Notes: generated by a model not told the origin, from the sequence alone. Positions 26,112-35,616 are shown, counted from the stretch's first letter. The stretch is 53,525 bases of DNA from ZC4RG30 sp046047615 (GCA_046047615.1 JBJOHO010000069.1:1-53525); one strand, 5' to 3'. Numbers and translations are program-made.

Positions 26112-27867
26112 CGGCACGTCCGTCGAGGAGGGTCCCGACCGCGTCTTGCCACAGGGGCGAGTTCCACGCCCAGTCGGGACCCAGTTCGATGCCGTCCTCG
26201 CCGACGGCGATCGTGGGCGGGCGCAAGCCGGCACGGGCCAGCGCATGCAGCAGCACCGGACGGCGCGGGCGCCGGCCGGCGCGCCAGAGGGCGACGCTGG
26301 TTCTCAGCAGCGACAGGTCGATGAAGGGCAGTCGGATCTCCACGCCGTGCTCGCCGCCCGCCCAATCGGCATCGCGAAGCAGGGCGCCGGTGAGGTGGTG
26401 GCGGGATTCGAGCACGCTCACGGCCACTGCCGCTGGCCCGAGCCGGTCCAGGCTGCCATCCGGCAGCAGTTCACCGGCCAGTCGTTGCAGGCCGTGGCTG
26501 AGGAACACCGGATCCAGAACCGATCCGGCCTCAAGGTCCCAGGGCAGCCGCAGGCCACGTGTCAGCAGGTACAGGCCCTCCCAGTTGCTGCCGTAGGCAA
26601 ACTGCGCGGCCCGCCTCCGGGCTCCGAAACGACGCAACATCAGGGGCGCCAGCAGGCGCAGCAGCGGTGGCACCCCGGGCAGCCGCCACCAGCCGGGCTG
26701 GCGCGCGCGCAGGGCCGGCAACTGCTGGGCCACGCTCCCGTCGTTGCACAGCCAGCGTCCCCCATGACCGCTGAGCAGCACCGTGAATTGCAGGGCCGCG
26801 GCTGCCCGTGCCGCCAGCCACAGTCCGATGGCGCCGGTCGCAGGCTGGTCCAGCGTCGCCAGCACCTCTGCGGCGGCTGCACGCAGGTCGCCTTCCTCCA
26901 GGCCATAGCGGTTGTGGGGGCTGCGACAGGCGCGTGCGATGTCCGCCGCCGCCCCGGCTTCATCCAGCCGCGTGCCCCGCAGCGCTTCGATACCCAAGGT
27001 CAGGGTGGGCAGTGGCCGTCCGGCGGCACAGGCCAGCTGCGCCAAGGTCGCGCTGTACAGGCCGCCGGAGAGCAGCAAGGCGGTTCGTGCGGCGCGCGGC
27101 CGATGGTGACTCAGGCTGCTTTCGAGGTTGTCCAGCAGGCCCGTGTCTGTCCCCGGCGGGGTGCTGGCCCAAATCTGGCGCACCGTCGGCGTCTGCCAGG
27201 CCTGGCGCCGGCCTCCTGCCACCACCTGCAGGCTGCCCCCTGGCGGCAGGCACACAATGCCTTCGTGAAGGGTGAACGGTTCGGGCACATGGCCCCACAG
27301 CCAGAAGCCGACGTGCCCGGCAGGTTCGGGCGCGGGCACCACCTCGCGCCCGGCCAGCAGTGCGCCGACCCGCGAGGCGAAGCGCAGGCGCCGGCCGTCG
27401 TCGTGGAGATAGAGCGGCTTGATCCCCAGCGCATCGCGCGCCAGCAGCAGCGACTGTTCCTGCTCGTCCCAGAGCGCCAGTGCAAAGGGCCCGGCCAGCA
27501 GACCCGGAAGCCGCGGGCCCAGCACGGCATGCAGGCGCAGGACCAGGCTCGCCGGCCCGTCGACCTCGGGCCAGAGCGGACGCGGTGAGTGCTGCCGGCA
27601 CAGCAGGTCCAGATTGTACGGGTGGCCGGTCAGCAGCAGCCGGTAGCGGCCGTCGGGCGTGACGCACAGGCGACCGGGTGAGCCGCCCGCGTCGGCGATC
27701 TGGGGCGATCCTGACCAGCCCAGTCCGACGCGTCGTCCCGGGGACAGCCAGTGCCCCGAGTCGCGCCGGCTGGCGCCTGCCAGGCTCTTGCTCATGCTCA
27801 GCAGACCGGCGTCCTCGATGGGCGCCGCGGACGAGCCATACGCGTAGATGCCGGCAAGGGTGCTCAA
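26092..27867 (-). CDS. Asparagine-synthetase-family protein lacking both active sites (pseudoenzyme)
   Basis: The 591-residue protein has the AsnB two-domain layout: an N-terminal glutaminase-like domain (including ARDALGIKPLY at 143-153) and a C-terminal ATP-pyrophosphatase-like domain. Key residues are changed. The nucleophile Cys after the initiator is Ser (protein starts -STLAGIY). The Asn-Gly-Glu loop reads TGHPYN at 80-85. The PP-loop SGGLDS is SGGLYS at 267-272. GDGGDEL reads GHGGRWL at 367-373. The frame is intact, so it is not simply decaying. The start is probably TTG 27867; an in-frame ATT at 27894 preceded by TAGACT is possible. It is divergent from queA. Function unknown. Confidence 0.85.
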   Translation of the reverse strand: MSTLAGIYAYGSSAAPIEDAGLLSMSKSLAGASRRDSGHWLSPGRRVGLGWSGSPQIADAGGSPGRLCVTPDGRYRLLLTGHPYNLDLLCRQHSPRPLWPEVDGPASLVLRLHAVLGPRLPGLLAGPFALALWDEQEQSLLLARDALGIKPLYLHDDGRRLRFASRVGALLAGREVVPAPEPAGHVGFWLWGHVPEPFTLHEGIVCLPPGGSLQVVAGGRRQAWQTPTVRQIWASTPPGTDTGLLDNLESSLSHHRPRAARTALLLSGGLYSATLAQLACAAGRPLPTLTLGIEALRGTRLDEAGAAADIARACRSPHNRYGLEEGDLRAAAAEVLATLDQPATGAIGLWLAARAAAALQFTVLLSGHGGRWLCNDGSVAQQLPALRARQPGWWRLPGVPPLLRLLAPLMLRRFGARRRAAQFAYGSNWEGLYLLTRGLRLPWDLEAGSVLDPVFLSHGLQRLAGELLPDGSLDRLGPAAVAVSVLESRHHLTGALLRDADWAGGEHGVEIRLPFIDLSLLRTSVALWRAGRRPRRPVLLHALARAGLRPPTIAVGEDGIELGPDWAWNSPLWQDAVGTLLDGRAVSRRAA

Positions 27868-27888
27868 GCGGACTGGGCCCAGACCACG

Positions 27889-27910
27889 GTAGACAATCGC
27901 GGCAGTCTAC
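27889..27910. promoter_or_regulatory. Inverted repeat GTAGAC-N10-GTCTAC in the asnB-like/queA divergent gap
   Basis: GTAGAC (27889-27894) and GTCTAC (27905-27910) are perfect inverted copies with a 10-base spacer. Each arm contains a -10-like hexamer (TAGACA on plus, TAGACT on minus). It could be an operator or simply paired promoter elements. The rest of the 117-bp gap shows nothing else clear. Confidence 0.35.
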
Positions 27911-27984
27911 GCCCGCCGCCGCGGCCTGTTCCGGTCGCCGTGTGATCGACGTCCCGGTTCGTGGCCGGATACCATCGCGACCCC

Positions 27985-29040
27985 GTGCAACGCAGCGACT
28001 TCCACTACGAACTTCCGCCGGAACTCATCGCGCAGGAACCCCTGCCAGAGCGTTCCGCCAGCCGCCTGCTGGCGCTCGACGGCGCCACCGGCGCATTGCG
28101 TGACCTGCGGTTCACCGACCTGCCGGCGCTACTGCAGTCCGGCGACCTGCTGGTCTTCAACGATACGCGCGTGGTCAAGGCCCGGTTGCAGGGCCGCAAG
28201 CCGAGCGGCGGGCAGGTCGAGATCTTCCTCGAACGTGCCGTCGGCGAGGATCGGGCCCTGGTGCAGATGCGCGCCAGCAAGCCGATCCGCGAAGGGCTTG
28301 AGGTGCACACGCCCGGCGGCGCCGTTGTCGTGCTGGGCCGTCACGATGCGTTGTACGAGGTCCGCACACCCACGCCGGTATTGGCGTTTTTCGAGACATA
28401 CGGGCAGTTGCCGCTGCCCCCCTACATCAACCGCGCGCCCGGTGCCGATGACGAGGCGCGTTACCAGAGCCTGTTCGCCCGCGAGAGCGGCGCGGTCGCC
28501 GCGCCCACGGCCTCGTTGCATTTCGATGCGCCGCTGCTCGCGCGACTGGCTGCCGCCGGCATCCAGAGCGCGCAACTCACCCTGCACGTCGGCGCTGGAA
28601 CCTTCCAGCCGCTGCGGGTCGACGACCTGTCGCAGCATGTGATGCATGCGGAGCGCTACGCGGTGGGCGCGGATCTGGTCCGTGCCGTGGACGCTTGCCG
28701 GGCGCGGGGGGGGCGGGTGGTGGCCGTGGGAACCACCGTCTGCCGCGCCCTCGAGAGCGCTGCCGCCGCTTCGGGTGGAGCACTGAGGCCACAGCAGGGC
28801 GACACGCGGCTGTTCATCACCCCGGGCTACCGTTTCCGCGTGGTCGATGCCTTGGTCACCAATTTCCACCTGCCCGAGTCCACCCTGCTGATGCTGGTCT
28901 CGGCGTTTGCCGGGCCGGCAGCGGTGCGGCAGGCCTACGAACACGCCGTGCGGGAGCGCTACCGCTTCTTCAGTTACGGTGACGCGATGTTCCTGACGCC
29001 GGCGGCCGCGGCGCGGCTGCTACCATCCGCAGCACGATGA
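27985..29040 (+). CDS. queA: S-adenosylmethionine:tRNA ribosyltransferase-isomerase
   Basis: Enzyme of 351 residues that converts preQ1 in tRNA to epoxyqueuosine. The start VQRSDFHYELPPELIAQEPL, VFNDTRV, LHVGAGTFQP and TNFHLPESTLLMLVSAF are family signatures. I chose GTG 27985 because it aligns with the usual QRSDFxYELP start; GTG 27961 would add eight atypical residues. A TACCAT box ends nine bases upstream. It overlaps tgt at ATGA, forming the common queA-tgt-yajC-secD-secF cluster. Confidence 0.95.
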   Translation: MQRSDFHYELPPELIAQEPLPERSASRLLALDGATGALRDLRFTDLPALLQSGDLLVFNDTRVVKARLQGRKPSGGQVEIFLERAVGEDRALVQMRASKPIREGLEVHTPGGAVVVLGRHDALYEVRTPTPVLAFFETYGQLPLPPYINRAPGADDEARYQSLFARESGAVAAPTASLHFDAPLLARLAAAGIQSAQLTLHVGAGTFQPLRVDDLSQHVMHAERYAVGADLVRAVDACRARGGRVVAVGTTVCRALESAAAASGGALRPQQGDTRLFITPGYRFRVVDALVTNFHLPESTLLMLVSAFAGPAAVRQAYEHAVRERYRFFSYGDAMFLTPAAAARLLPSAAR

Positions 29041-30155
29041 TCGCCTTCGAACTGCTCCGTCGCGAGGGCGCGGCCCGCCGCGGCCGCCTGTCCCTGCCCC
29101 ATGGCGTCATCGAGACGCCCGCCTTCATGCCCGTGGGCACCTATGGGACGGTCAAGGCCATGACGCCCGAGGAACTGGACGGCATCGGGGCGCGGATCAT
29201 CCTCGGCAACACCTTCCACCTGATGCTGCGGCCGGGCACAGCCATCATCGACGCACATGGCGGCCTGCACCGCTTCATGCATTGGGAGCGGCCGATCCTC
29301 ACGGATTCAGGTGGCTTCCAGGTCTTCAGTCTTGCCGAGTTGCGCAAGATCAGCGAAGAGGGGGTGAAATTCCGGTCCCCCATCGATGGCAGCCCGGTGC
29401 GGCTGACGCCCGAAGACTCGATGGACGTGCAGCGATCGCTGGGCTCCGACATCGCCATGGCCTTCGACGACTGCACGCCCTGGCCGGCCACGGAGCAGCA
29501 GGCGCGCGACTCGATGGAGCGTTCGATGCGCTGGGCCCAGCGTGGCCACCGCCACTACTACCGCGAGGATCCGGCGCCGCCGCGGGGGGAGCTGTTCGGC
29601 ATCATCCAGGGAGGCATGTATCCGGCGCTGCGCGTGGCCTCCCTGGAGGCGCTGCTGCGCATCGGCTTCCCGGGATACGCCATCGGTGGTCTTGCGGTGG
29701 GCGAACCCGAGGAGGTGCGCCTGGGGGTGATCGAGGGCATCGAGCCGCACATCCCCGCCGATCGCCCGCGTTACCTGATGGGCGTGGGCCGTCCGGAGGA
29801 CCTCATCCAGTCCGTCGCGCGCGGCGTCGACATGTTCGACTGCGTGATGCCCACGCGGCATGCCCGCAACGGCCACCTGTTCACCGCCACCGGCGTCATC
29901 AACATCCGCAATGCCGCCCACGCCGCCGACACCGGCCCCATCGATCCGGAGTGCGGCTGCTACACCTGCCGCAACTATTCGCGCTCCTACTTGCGGCACC
30001 TGGACCGCTGCAACGAGATCCTCGGGGCCCGGCTCAACACCATCCACAACCTGTATTTCTATCTCGACCTGATGCGCCGGATGCGCGAGGCGCTGGACGC
30101 CGGCGACTTCGCCGGCTGGGCGCGCCAGACGCTGGCGCGTCGCCGGGGTGGCTGA
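29037..30155 (+). CDS. tgt: tRNA-guanine transglycosylase
   Basis: Enzyme of 372 residues exchanging guanine-34 for preQ1 in tRNAs with GUN anticodons. Visible are LTDSGGFQVFSL, the base-binding FDDCTP, the catalytic Asp in DMFDCVMPTRHARNG and the zinc ligands CGCYTC with a downstream Cys/His. Translation is coupled to queA through ATGA. Both genes act in queuosine synthesis. Confidence 0.97.
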   Translation: MIAFELLRREGAARRGRLSLPHGVIETPAFMPVGTYGTVKAMTPEELDGIGARIILGNTFHLMLRPGTAIIDAHGGLHRFMHWERPILTDSGGFQVFSLAELRKISEEGVKFRSPIDGSPVRLTPEDSMDVQRSLGSDIAMAFDDCTPWPATEQQARDSMERSMRWAQRGHRHYYREDPAPPRGELFGIIQGGMYPALRVASLEALLRIGFPGYAIGGLAVGEPEEVRLGVIEGIEPHIPADRPRYLMGVGRPEDLIQSVARGVDMFDCVMPTRHARNGHLFTATGVINIRNAAHAADTGPIDPECGCYTCRNYSRSYLRHLDRCNEILGARLNTIHNLYFYLDLMRRMREALDAGDFAGWARQTLARRRGG

Positions 30156-30220
30156 CACGCCGCCTGTGGCATACTCGCCTGCCTTCCCACCCCCAGCCCC
30201 TCGCGCGAGGATTACCGCCC

Positions 30221-30547
30221 ATGAGCCTGCTGATCTCCGATGCCCATGCCCAGGCCGCCGGTGGCGCCGCCCAGTCGCCGCTGCCGTCGCTGCTCATCAT
30301 GGTCGTGTTCGTCGTCATCTTCTATTTCCTGCTCATCCGGCCGCAGCAGAAGCGGGCCAAGGAGCACCAGGCCATGCTGTCCAAGCTGGTTGCCGGCGAT
30401 GAGGTGGTCACGGCCGGTGGCATCGTCGGCCGCATTGCCGAACTGGGTGACAACTTCGTTTCGCTCGAAGTGGCCGATGGGGTCTGCATCAAGGTGCAGC
30501 GCGGCCAGCTGACGGCCCTGCTGCCCAAGGGCACCTTCAAGGGCTGA
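30221..30547 (+). CDS. yajC: Preprotein translocase accessory subunit YajC
   Basis: Small 108-residue membrane protein with a single helix (about 22-42, PSLLIMVVFVVIFYFLLIRPQQKR) and a basic cytosolic domain with GDEVVTAGGIVG. It associates with SecDF. ATG 30221 has GAGG upstream. A CATACT box at 30170-30175 may serve as -10 for yajC-secD-secF. It sits six bp before secD. Confidence 0.95.
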   Translation: MSLLISDAHAQAAGGAAQSPLPSLLIMVVFVVIFYFLLIRPQQKRAKEHQAMLSKLVAGDEVVTAGGIVGRIAELGDNFVSLEVADGVCIKVQRGQLTALLPKGTFKG

Positions 30548-30553
30548 CCTGCC

Positions 30554-32422
30554 ATGCTCGACTACCCGCGCTGGAAATACCTCGTCGTCCTCCTCGTCAC
30601 GGTAGGCGCGCTGCTGTTCGCGGCGCCCAACTTCTTCGGCGAAGACCCCGCCCTGCAGGTGGCCCGCAAGGACCGCGCCGCCATCGACGAGGCGGGTCGC
30701 ACGGCGGTGGAGGATTTCCTGCGCGAACGCCAGGTCGTGTTCAGCGGCAGCTACGTCGACGGCGGGCGTCTCGTCGTCCGCTTCGCCGACGTGCCGCAAC
30801 AGCTCAAGGCCCGGGACACGGTGAACGAAGGTCTGGCGACCACTTACGTCACCGCGCTGGCCTCGGCCTCGCGGGCGCCGGAAATCTTCCGCTGGGCCGG
30901 GTTGCGGCCGATGCCGCTGGGACTCGACCTGCGCGGTGGCCTGCACCTGGCCTATCAGGTCGACGTCAACGGCGCCGTGACCCAGCTGCTCGACAGCTAC
31001 GAGCAGGATTTCCGCCGGGCCCTGGGCAGCCGCGGCATCGCCTTCACCGACATCACCGCCTACGCCCAGGACGGTGATGTGGTCAATGCACTGCGTGTGA
31101 CCTTCCCTGCAGGCGCCGACCTGTCCGCTGCGCGCGAGGCCTTGGTGGCCAGTGTCGCAGACCTGTCCTACAACACGGCGGGCAGCGACGACACACCGTA
31201 CATCGAGGCGGCACTGTCTGCCGCGCAGTTGCGCCAGCGCCAGGACGACGCGGTACAGCAGAACATCGTCACCTTGCGCAACCGCGTCAACGAGCTGGGC
31301 GTCGCCGAGCCGGTGGTGCAGCGGCAAGGCATCGACCGTGTGGTCGTCCAACTCCCGGGCGTGCAGAACTCGGCCGAGGTCAAGGACATCCTCGGCAAGG
31401 TCGCCACCCTCGAGTTCCGCCTGACCGACACCCAGAACAACCCGCTCGAGGCAGTGCAGCGTGGCCGGGCCCCGCTGGGCTCGCGGCTCTACTACCACCG
31501 CGATGGCCGCGCGACGCTGCTCAAGCGCGAGGTGATTGCCACCGGCGACCAGCTGGTCGATGCCAGCTCCACCACCACCGACAGCGGTCCGGGCGTCTCG
31601 GTGCGCCTCGATGCCCGCGCCGGCGAGGAGATGCTGCGCACCACGCGCAGCAACATCGGCAGGCCCATGGCGGTGGTGTTCATCGAGAAACGCCGTGAAT
31701 CGGTCATGGTCGATGGCCAGCGCGTCGAGCGCGACGTGACCGACCAGCAGGTGATCAGTGAGGCGACCATCCAGGGCGTCTTCAGCAACCAGTTCCAGAT
31801 CACCGGCCTCACGCCCAACGAGGCGCGCGAACTCGCGCTGCTGATGCGTGCCGGCCAGCTGGCTGCGCCGCTGTTCATCGTCGAGGAGCGTGCCATTGGC
31901 CCGAGTCTCGGCCAGGCGAGCATCGAGATGGGCGTGCGCTCCCTCATCATCGGCATGCTGGCGCTGTTCGCCTTCATGATCTTCTACTACCGGGTCTTCG
32001 GCATCGTGGCTTCCGTGGTGCTGATGACCAACGTGGTGCTGCTGGCAGCGCTGTTGTCCATGCTGGGCGCCGCGCTGTCGTTGCCGGGTATTGCCGGCAT
32101 CCTGCTCACGGTCGGCATGGCCGTCGACGCCAACGTCCTGATCTACGAGCGCATCCGCGAAGAGTTGCGCAACGGGGTCTCGCCGCAGGCGGCCATCCGG
32201 GTCGGCTTCGACAAGGCCTTCTCGGCCATCTGGGACTCCAACATCACCACCGCCATCGCCGGCGTGGTGCTCTGGGTGTTCGGCACCGGTGCGATCCGCG
32301 GTTTCGCCGTGGTGCTGACGCTGGGCATCGCCACCTCGATGTTCACCTCGGTGATGGGCAGCCGCGCGCTGCTGACGCTGATGTACGGCGGCAAGCGCAA
32401 GCCCGAGCGCTTGTACATCTGA
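30554..32422 (+). CDS. secD: Protein translocase subunit SecD
   Basis: This 622-residue RND-family inner-membrane protein uses the proton gradient to pull secreted proteins through SecYEG. There is one N-terminal helix, a large periplasmic P1 region containing the GLDLRGG motif, and a C-terminal bundle of five helices beginning near IGPSLGQ, with VDANVLIYERIREE and the Asp-containing helix 4. It is the central gene of yajC-secD-secF. Confidence 0.97.
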   Translation: MLDYPRWKYLVVLLVTVGALLFAAPNFFGEDPALQVARKDRAAIDEAGRTAVEDFLRERQVVFSGSYVDGGRLVVRFADVPQQLKARDTVNEGLATTYVTALASASRAPEIFRWAGLRPMPLGLDLRGGLHLAYQVDVNGAVTQLLDSYEQDFRRALGSRGIAFTDITAYAQDGDVVNALRVTFPAGADLSAAREALVASVADLSYNTAGSDDTPYIEAALSAAQLRQRQDDAVQQNIVTLRNRVNELGVAEPVVQRQGIDRVVVQLPGVQNSAEVKDILGKVATLEFRLTDTQNNPLEAVQRGRAPLGSRLYYHRDGRATLLKREVIATGDQLVDASSTTTDSGPGVSVRLDARAGEEMLRTTRSNIGRPMAVVFIEKRRESVMVDGQRVERDVTDQQVISEATIQGVFSNQFQITGLTPNEARELALLMRAGQLAAPLFIVEERAIGPSLGQASIEMGVRSLIIGMLALFAFMIFYYRVFGIVASVVLMTNVVLLAALLSMLGAALSLPGIAGILLTVGMAVDANVLIYERIREELRNGVSPQAAIRVGFDKAFSAIWDSNITTAIAGVVLWVFGTGAIRGFAVVLTLGIATSMFTSVMGSRALLTLMYGGKRKPERLYI

Positions 32423-32435
32423 GGGGAAAGGGACC

Positions 32436-33371
32436 ATGGAATTCTTCAGCAAGGCCACCAACTTCCCGTTCATGGCGACCCGCAAGCTGTGGTACGGGTT
32501 GTCCATCGTGCTCATGGTCGTGTGTGTCGGCGCGTTCTTCAGCCGTGGGCTCAACCTGGCCATCGACTTCACCGGCGGGGTCAGCATCGAGGCCAGCTAC
32601 CCGGCCGCCGCGGATGTCGAGAAGATCCGCCACGCGCTCGAGCAGGCCGGGTTCAAGGAACCCTCCGTGCAGAACTTCGGTTCCTCGCGCGACGTCGCCA
32701 TCCGCCTGCCGCCGGATCCGGCCTCCACCGGCCCCGAGATCCGCGCCAAGGTCGAGGCCGCCCTCAAGTCGGTCGATGCCGGTGCGCTGCTGCAGCGCTT
32801 CGACCAGGTCGGTCCGCAGGTGGGCGACGAATTGCGCAACAGCGCCATCTGGTCGCTCGCCATCACGTTGGCGCTCGTGTTCGTCTACATCATCTTCAGC
32901 TTCCATACCTGGCGGCTGTCGCTCGGCGCCATCCTCGCCGTGATGCACGATCCGATCCTCGTGCTCGGGATCTTCGCGATCACCCAGACGCCCTTCGACC
33001 TTGCCGTCGTGGCGGCCTTGCTGGCCGTGGTCGGCTATTCGATCAACGACACCATCATCGTCTTCGACCGCATCCGCGAACGCTTCGAGGCCAACCGCAA
33101 GTTGCCGCCGGCCCTCGCGCTGGACCAGTCCATCAACCAGACGCTGTCGCGCACGATCATGACCAAGGTCACCACCTTGCTGGTCGTGCTGGCGCTGATG
33201 TTCCTGGGCGGCCCGGTGCTGCGGGGCTTCTCCGAGGCCCTCGTGATCGGCATCGTCGTCGGCACCTATTCCTCGATCTACATCTCTGCCGCTGTGGCAC
33301 TCGACTGTGGCCTCAAGGCCGAGCACGTCTTCCCGGATGCCGGGAAGAAGGTCGTAGACAGCCTGCCCTGA
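32436..33371 (+). CDS. secF: Protein translocase subunit SecF
   Basis: Partner of SecD, 311 residues, with one N-terminal helix, a small periplasmic domain containing the IDFTGG motif, and five C-terminal helices with GYSINDTIIVFDRIRE. A strong GGGGAAAGGG ribosome site lies 14 bp after secD, so expression is coordinated. Confidence 0.97.
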   Translation: MEFFSKATNFPFMATRKLWYGLSIVLMVVCVGAFFSRGLNLAIDFTGGVSIEASYPAAADVEKIRHALEQAGFKEPSVQNFGSSRDVAIRLPPDPASTGPEIRAKVEAALKSVDAGALLQRFDQVGPQVGDELRNSAIWSLAITLALVFVYIIFSFHTWRLSLGAILAVMHDPILVLGIFAITQTPFDLAVVAALLAVVGYSINDTIIVFDRIRERFEANRKLPPALALDQSINQTLSRTIMTKVTTLLVVLALMFLGGPVLRGFSEALVIGIVVGTYSSIYISAAVALDCGLKAEHVFPDAGKKVVDSLP

Positions 33372-33377
33372 GGTCAC

Positions 33378-34118
33378 ATGTTCGAGCTGCTCACCGACCC
33401 GTCCGCCTGGATCGCTTTCGCCACGCTCTCCGCACTGGAGATCGTGCTCGGCATCGACAACATCATCTTCATCGCCATCCTCGTCGGGCGTCTGCCTCCG
33501 GAACGCCGCGACAAGGCCCGGATCATGGGCCTTGGCCTCGCGATGTTCACCCGCATTGCCCTGCTGTTCTCCATCGTCTGGCTGATCGGCCTGGTCGAGC
33601 CCTGGTTCCACGTGTTCGGGCAGGACATTTCGGGCCGTGATCTCGTGCTGTTCCTGGGGGGGCTGTTCCTGCTCGCCAAGAGCGTGCTGGAGATACACCA
33701 CACGCTGGAGGGTGCCGAGGACGTGCGCAAGACGCGCGTGTTCGCCAGCTTCGGCGTGATCATCGTGCAGATCGCCATCATCGATATCGTGTTTTCACTC
33801 GATTCGATCTTCACGGCCGTGGGCCTGGCGTCGGCGGACCAGGTGCCCGTCATGGTGGCGGCCATTATCCTCGCAGTGCTGGTCATGATGGCGGTGTCGG
33901 GGGCGATCGCAGCGTTTGTCGAGCGGCACCCGACGGTCAAGATGCTGGCGCTGTCGTTCCTGATCCTCGTCGGCTTCGCGCTGATGGCCGAGGGCCTCGA
34001 AGTGCATATCCCGAAGGGCTACCTTTACACGGCCATGGCCTTCTCGGTGGTGGTGGAGATGATCAACATCCGGTTGCGCAGCCTGTTGGCGCGCCACCGC
34101 GAACAGGCCGCGGACTAG
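33378..34118 (+). CDS. TerC-family integral membrane protein
   Basis: Inner-membrane protein of 246 residues with seven or so hydrophobic helices. The two acidic signature motifs EIVLGIDNIIFI (about 20-31) and DIVFSLDSIF (about 137-146) are intact. TerC proteins are linked to metal-ion export (Mn2+ in characterised members) and to metal loading of secreted enzymes; the exact substrate here is not known. It starts six bp after secF and may be cotranscribed with it. Confidence 0.9.
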   Translation: MFELLTDPSAWIAFATLSALEIVLGIDNIIFIAILVGRLPPERRDKARIMGLGLAMFTRIALLFSIVWLIGLVEPWFHVFGQDISGRDLVLFLGGLFLLAKSVLEIHHTLEGAEDVRKTRVFASFGVIIVQIAIIDIVFSLDSIFTAVGLASADQVPVMVAAIILAVLVMMAVSGAIAAFVERHPTVKMLALSFLILVGFALMAEGLEVHIPKGYLYTAMAFSVVVEMINIRLRSLLARHREQAAD

Positions 34119-34170
34119 AACGCTGCGGCGGGTGTCTCACGGGGAACAACAAGAGCAACGGAGCCTCCGC

Positions 34171-35616
34171 ATGAACTGGCGCATCAAGCCGCTTGAACAG
34201 ATCCTCGAGACTGCCGAACGCAAGTCGCTGAAGCGGCAGCTCGGTGCCTTCCAGCTCACCATGCTGGGCGTGGGCGCCATCATCGGCACCGGCATCTTCG
34301 TGCTGACCTCGGTGGCCGCCCAGAAGGCGGGCCCCGGCATGATGTGGTCCTTCGTCATCGCGGCGGTGGTCTGCCTGCTGACCGCCCTGATCTACGCCGA
34401 GATCGCCTCCATGGTTCCGGTCTCCGGTTCCGCCTACACCTATTCCTACGCCGTGTTGGGGGAGGCCATCGCCTGGATGGTCGGCTGGGCCCTCATCCTC
34501 GAGTACGCGGTGGCGGCCGGTGCCGTCGCGGTGGGTTGGTCGGGCTACATCAACGGCTTCCTTCACAGCGTCGGCCTGGGCCTGCCTGCTGCACTGACGG
34601 CGGGCCCGGCGGACACCGTCACGCTGCCTGATGGCAGCACGGCGGCAGGCGGCTTCAACCTGCTGGCCTTCCTGATCTCCGCGCTGGTCACGGCCATCCT
34701 GGTCTATGGCACGCACCACAGTGCGCGTTTCACCGCTGTCCTGGTCATCGTCAAGATCGCGGCGCTCACCGCCTTCATCGCCATCGCCCTGCCGGCCGTC
34801 GACCACGCCAACTTCGAGCCCATGCTGCCCAACGGTTGGGGAACGCCGCTGTCCGGCGTCGGCGTGCTGGGCGCTGCGGCCTCCATCTTTTTCGCTTACG
34901 TCGGTTTCGATGCGGTCTCGACTGCCGCCGAGGAAACCCGCAATCCCAACCGCAACATTCCGATCGGCCTGATCGCCTCGCTGGCGATCTGCACGGTGTT
35001 CTACCTGCTGGTGGCCTACGCCGCCACCGGTGCCGTGGGCGCGCAGCCGGGCGGTGCCTTGTCGGCCTCGAAGGAGCCGCTGGCCTTCGTGCTGCGCGAG
35101 CTGGGGTGGCCGCAGTTGGGGAACTGGGTCGCCGCCGCGGCCATCATCGCCCTGCCGTCGGTGGTGCTGATGATGATGTTCGGCCAGACCCGGATCCTGT
35201 TCACGATGTCGCGTGACGGCCTCATGCCCGAGGCGTTCTCGCGGGTGCATCCGCGTTTCCACACGCCCCATGTCATCACCGTGATCACCGGCGTGGCCGT
35301 GTCGCTGTTCGCGGCGATCTTCCCGGTGGGCAAGCTGGCCGACATCTCCAACTCCGGCACCCTGTTTGCGTTCTTCGTGGTGGCGCTGGGCGTGATGGTC
35401 CTGCGGGCACGCCAGCCGGAGCGGCCGCGCGCCTTCCGCACGCCGCTGCTGTGGCTGCTCGGGCCGCTGGCGATGGCCGGTTGTGCGCTGCTGTTCGTCA
35501 GCCTGGGAACCGAGACGCTGCGACTGTTCGTCGGCTGGTTCCTGATCGGGCTGGTGGTGTACGCGCTCTACGGTTACCGCCGCAGCCATCTGGCCAACGG
35601 CAGCAGTTCCGGCTGA
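34171..35616 (+). CDS. APC-superfamily amino-acid permease, cationic amino-acid transporter type
   Basis: Transporter of 481 residues with about 12 helices. The N-terminal cytosolic segment KSLKRQLGAFQL leads into helix 1 with GVGAIIGTGIFVL, the APC substrate-binding unwound helix. FFAYVGFDAVSTAAEE and a long C-terminal helical region follow, typical of CAT/YfnA proteins. The substrate is not certain. ATG 34171 follows CGGAG; a longer reading from GTG 34132 lacks support. It is seven bp from, and convergent with, suhB. Confidence 0.9.
   Translation: MNWRIKPLEQILETAERKSLKRQLGAFQLTMLGVGAIIGTGIFVLTSVAAQKAGPGMMWSFVIAAVVCLLTALIYAEIASMVPVSGSAYTYSYAVLGEAIAWMVGWALILEYAVAAGAVAVGWSGYINGFLHSVGLGLPAALTAGPADTVTLPDGSTAAGGFNLLAFLISALVTAILVYGTHHSARFTAVLVIVKIAALTAFIAIALPAVDHANFEPMLPNGWGTPLSGVGVLGAAASIFFAYVGFDAVSTAAEETRNPNRNIPIGLIASLAICTVFYLLVAYAATGAVGAQPGGALSASKEPLAFVLRELGWPQLGNWVAAAAIIALPSVVLMMMFGQTRILFTMSRDGLMPEAFSRVHPRFHTPHVITVITGVAVSLFAAIFPVGKLADISNSGTLFAFFVVALGVMVLRARQPERPRAFRTPLLWLLGPLAMAGCALLFVSLGTETLRLFVGWFLIGLVVYALYGYRRSHLANGSSSG

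Noticed and set aside
24180..26246. 688-codon minus-strand frame across the sigma/PDZ operon
   Set aside because: Antisense shadow; the plus-strand genes have domains, overlaps and ribosome sites.
26092..27867. Lasso-peptide cyclase (McjC type)
   Set aside because: Cyclases keep the SGGxDS Asp for ATP chemistry, here Tyr, and no precursor peptide or protease gene is adjacent.
30212..32587. 791-codon minus-strand frame across yajC and secD
   Set aside because: Antisense shadow of SecD, with no family signal.
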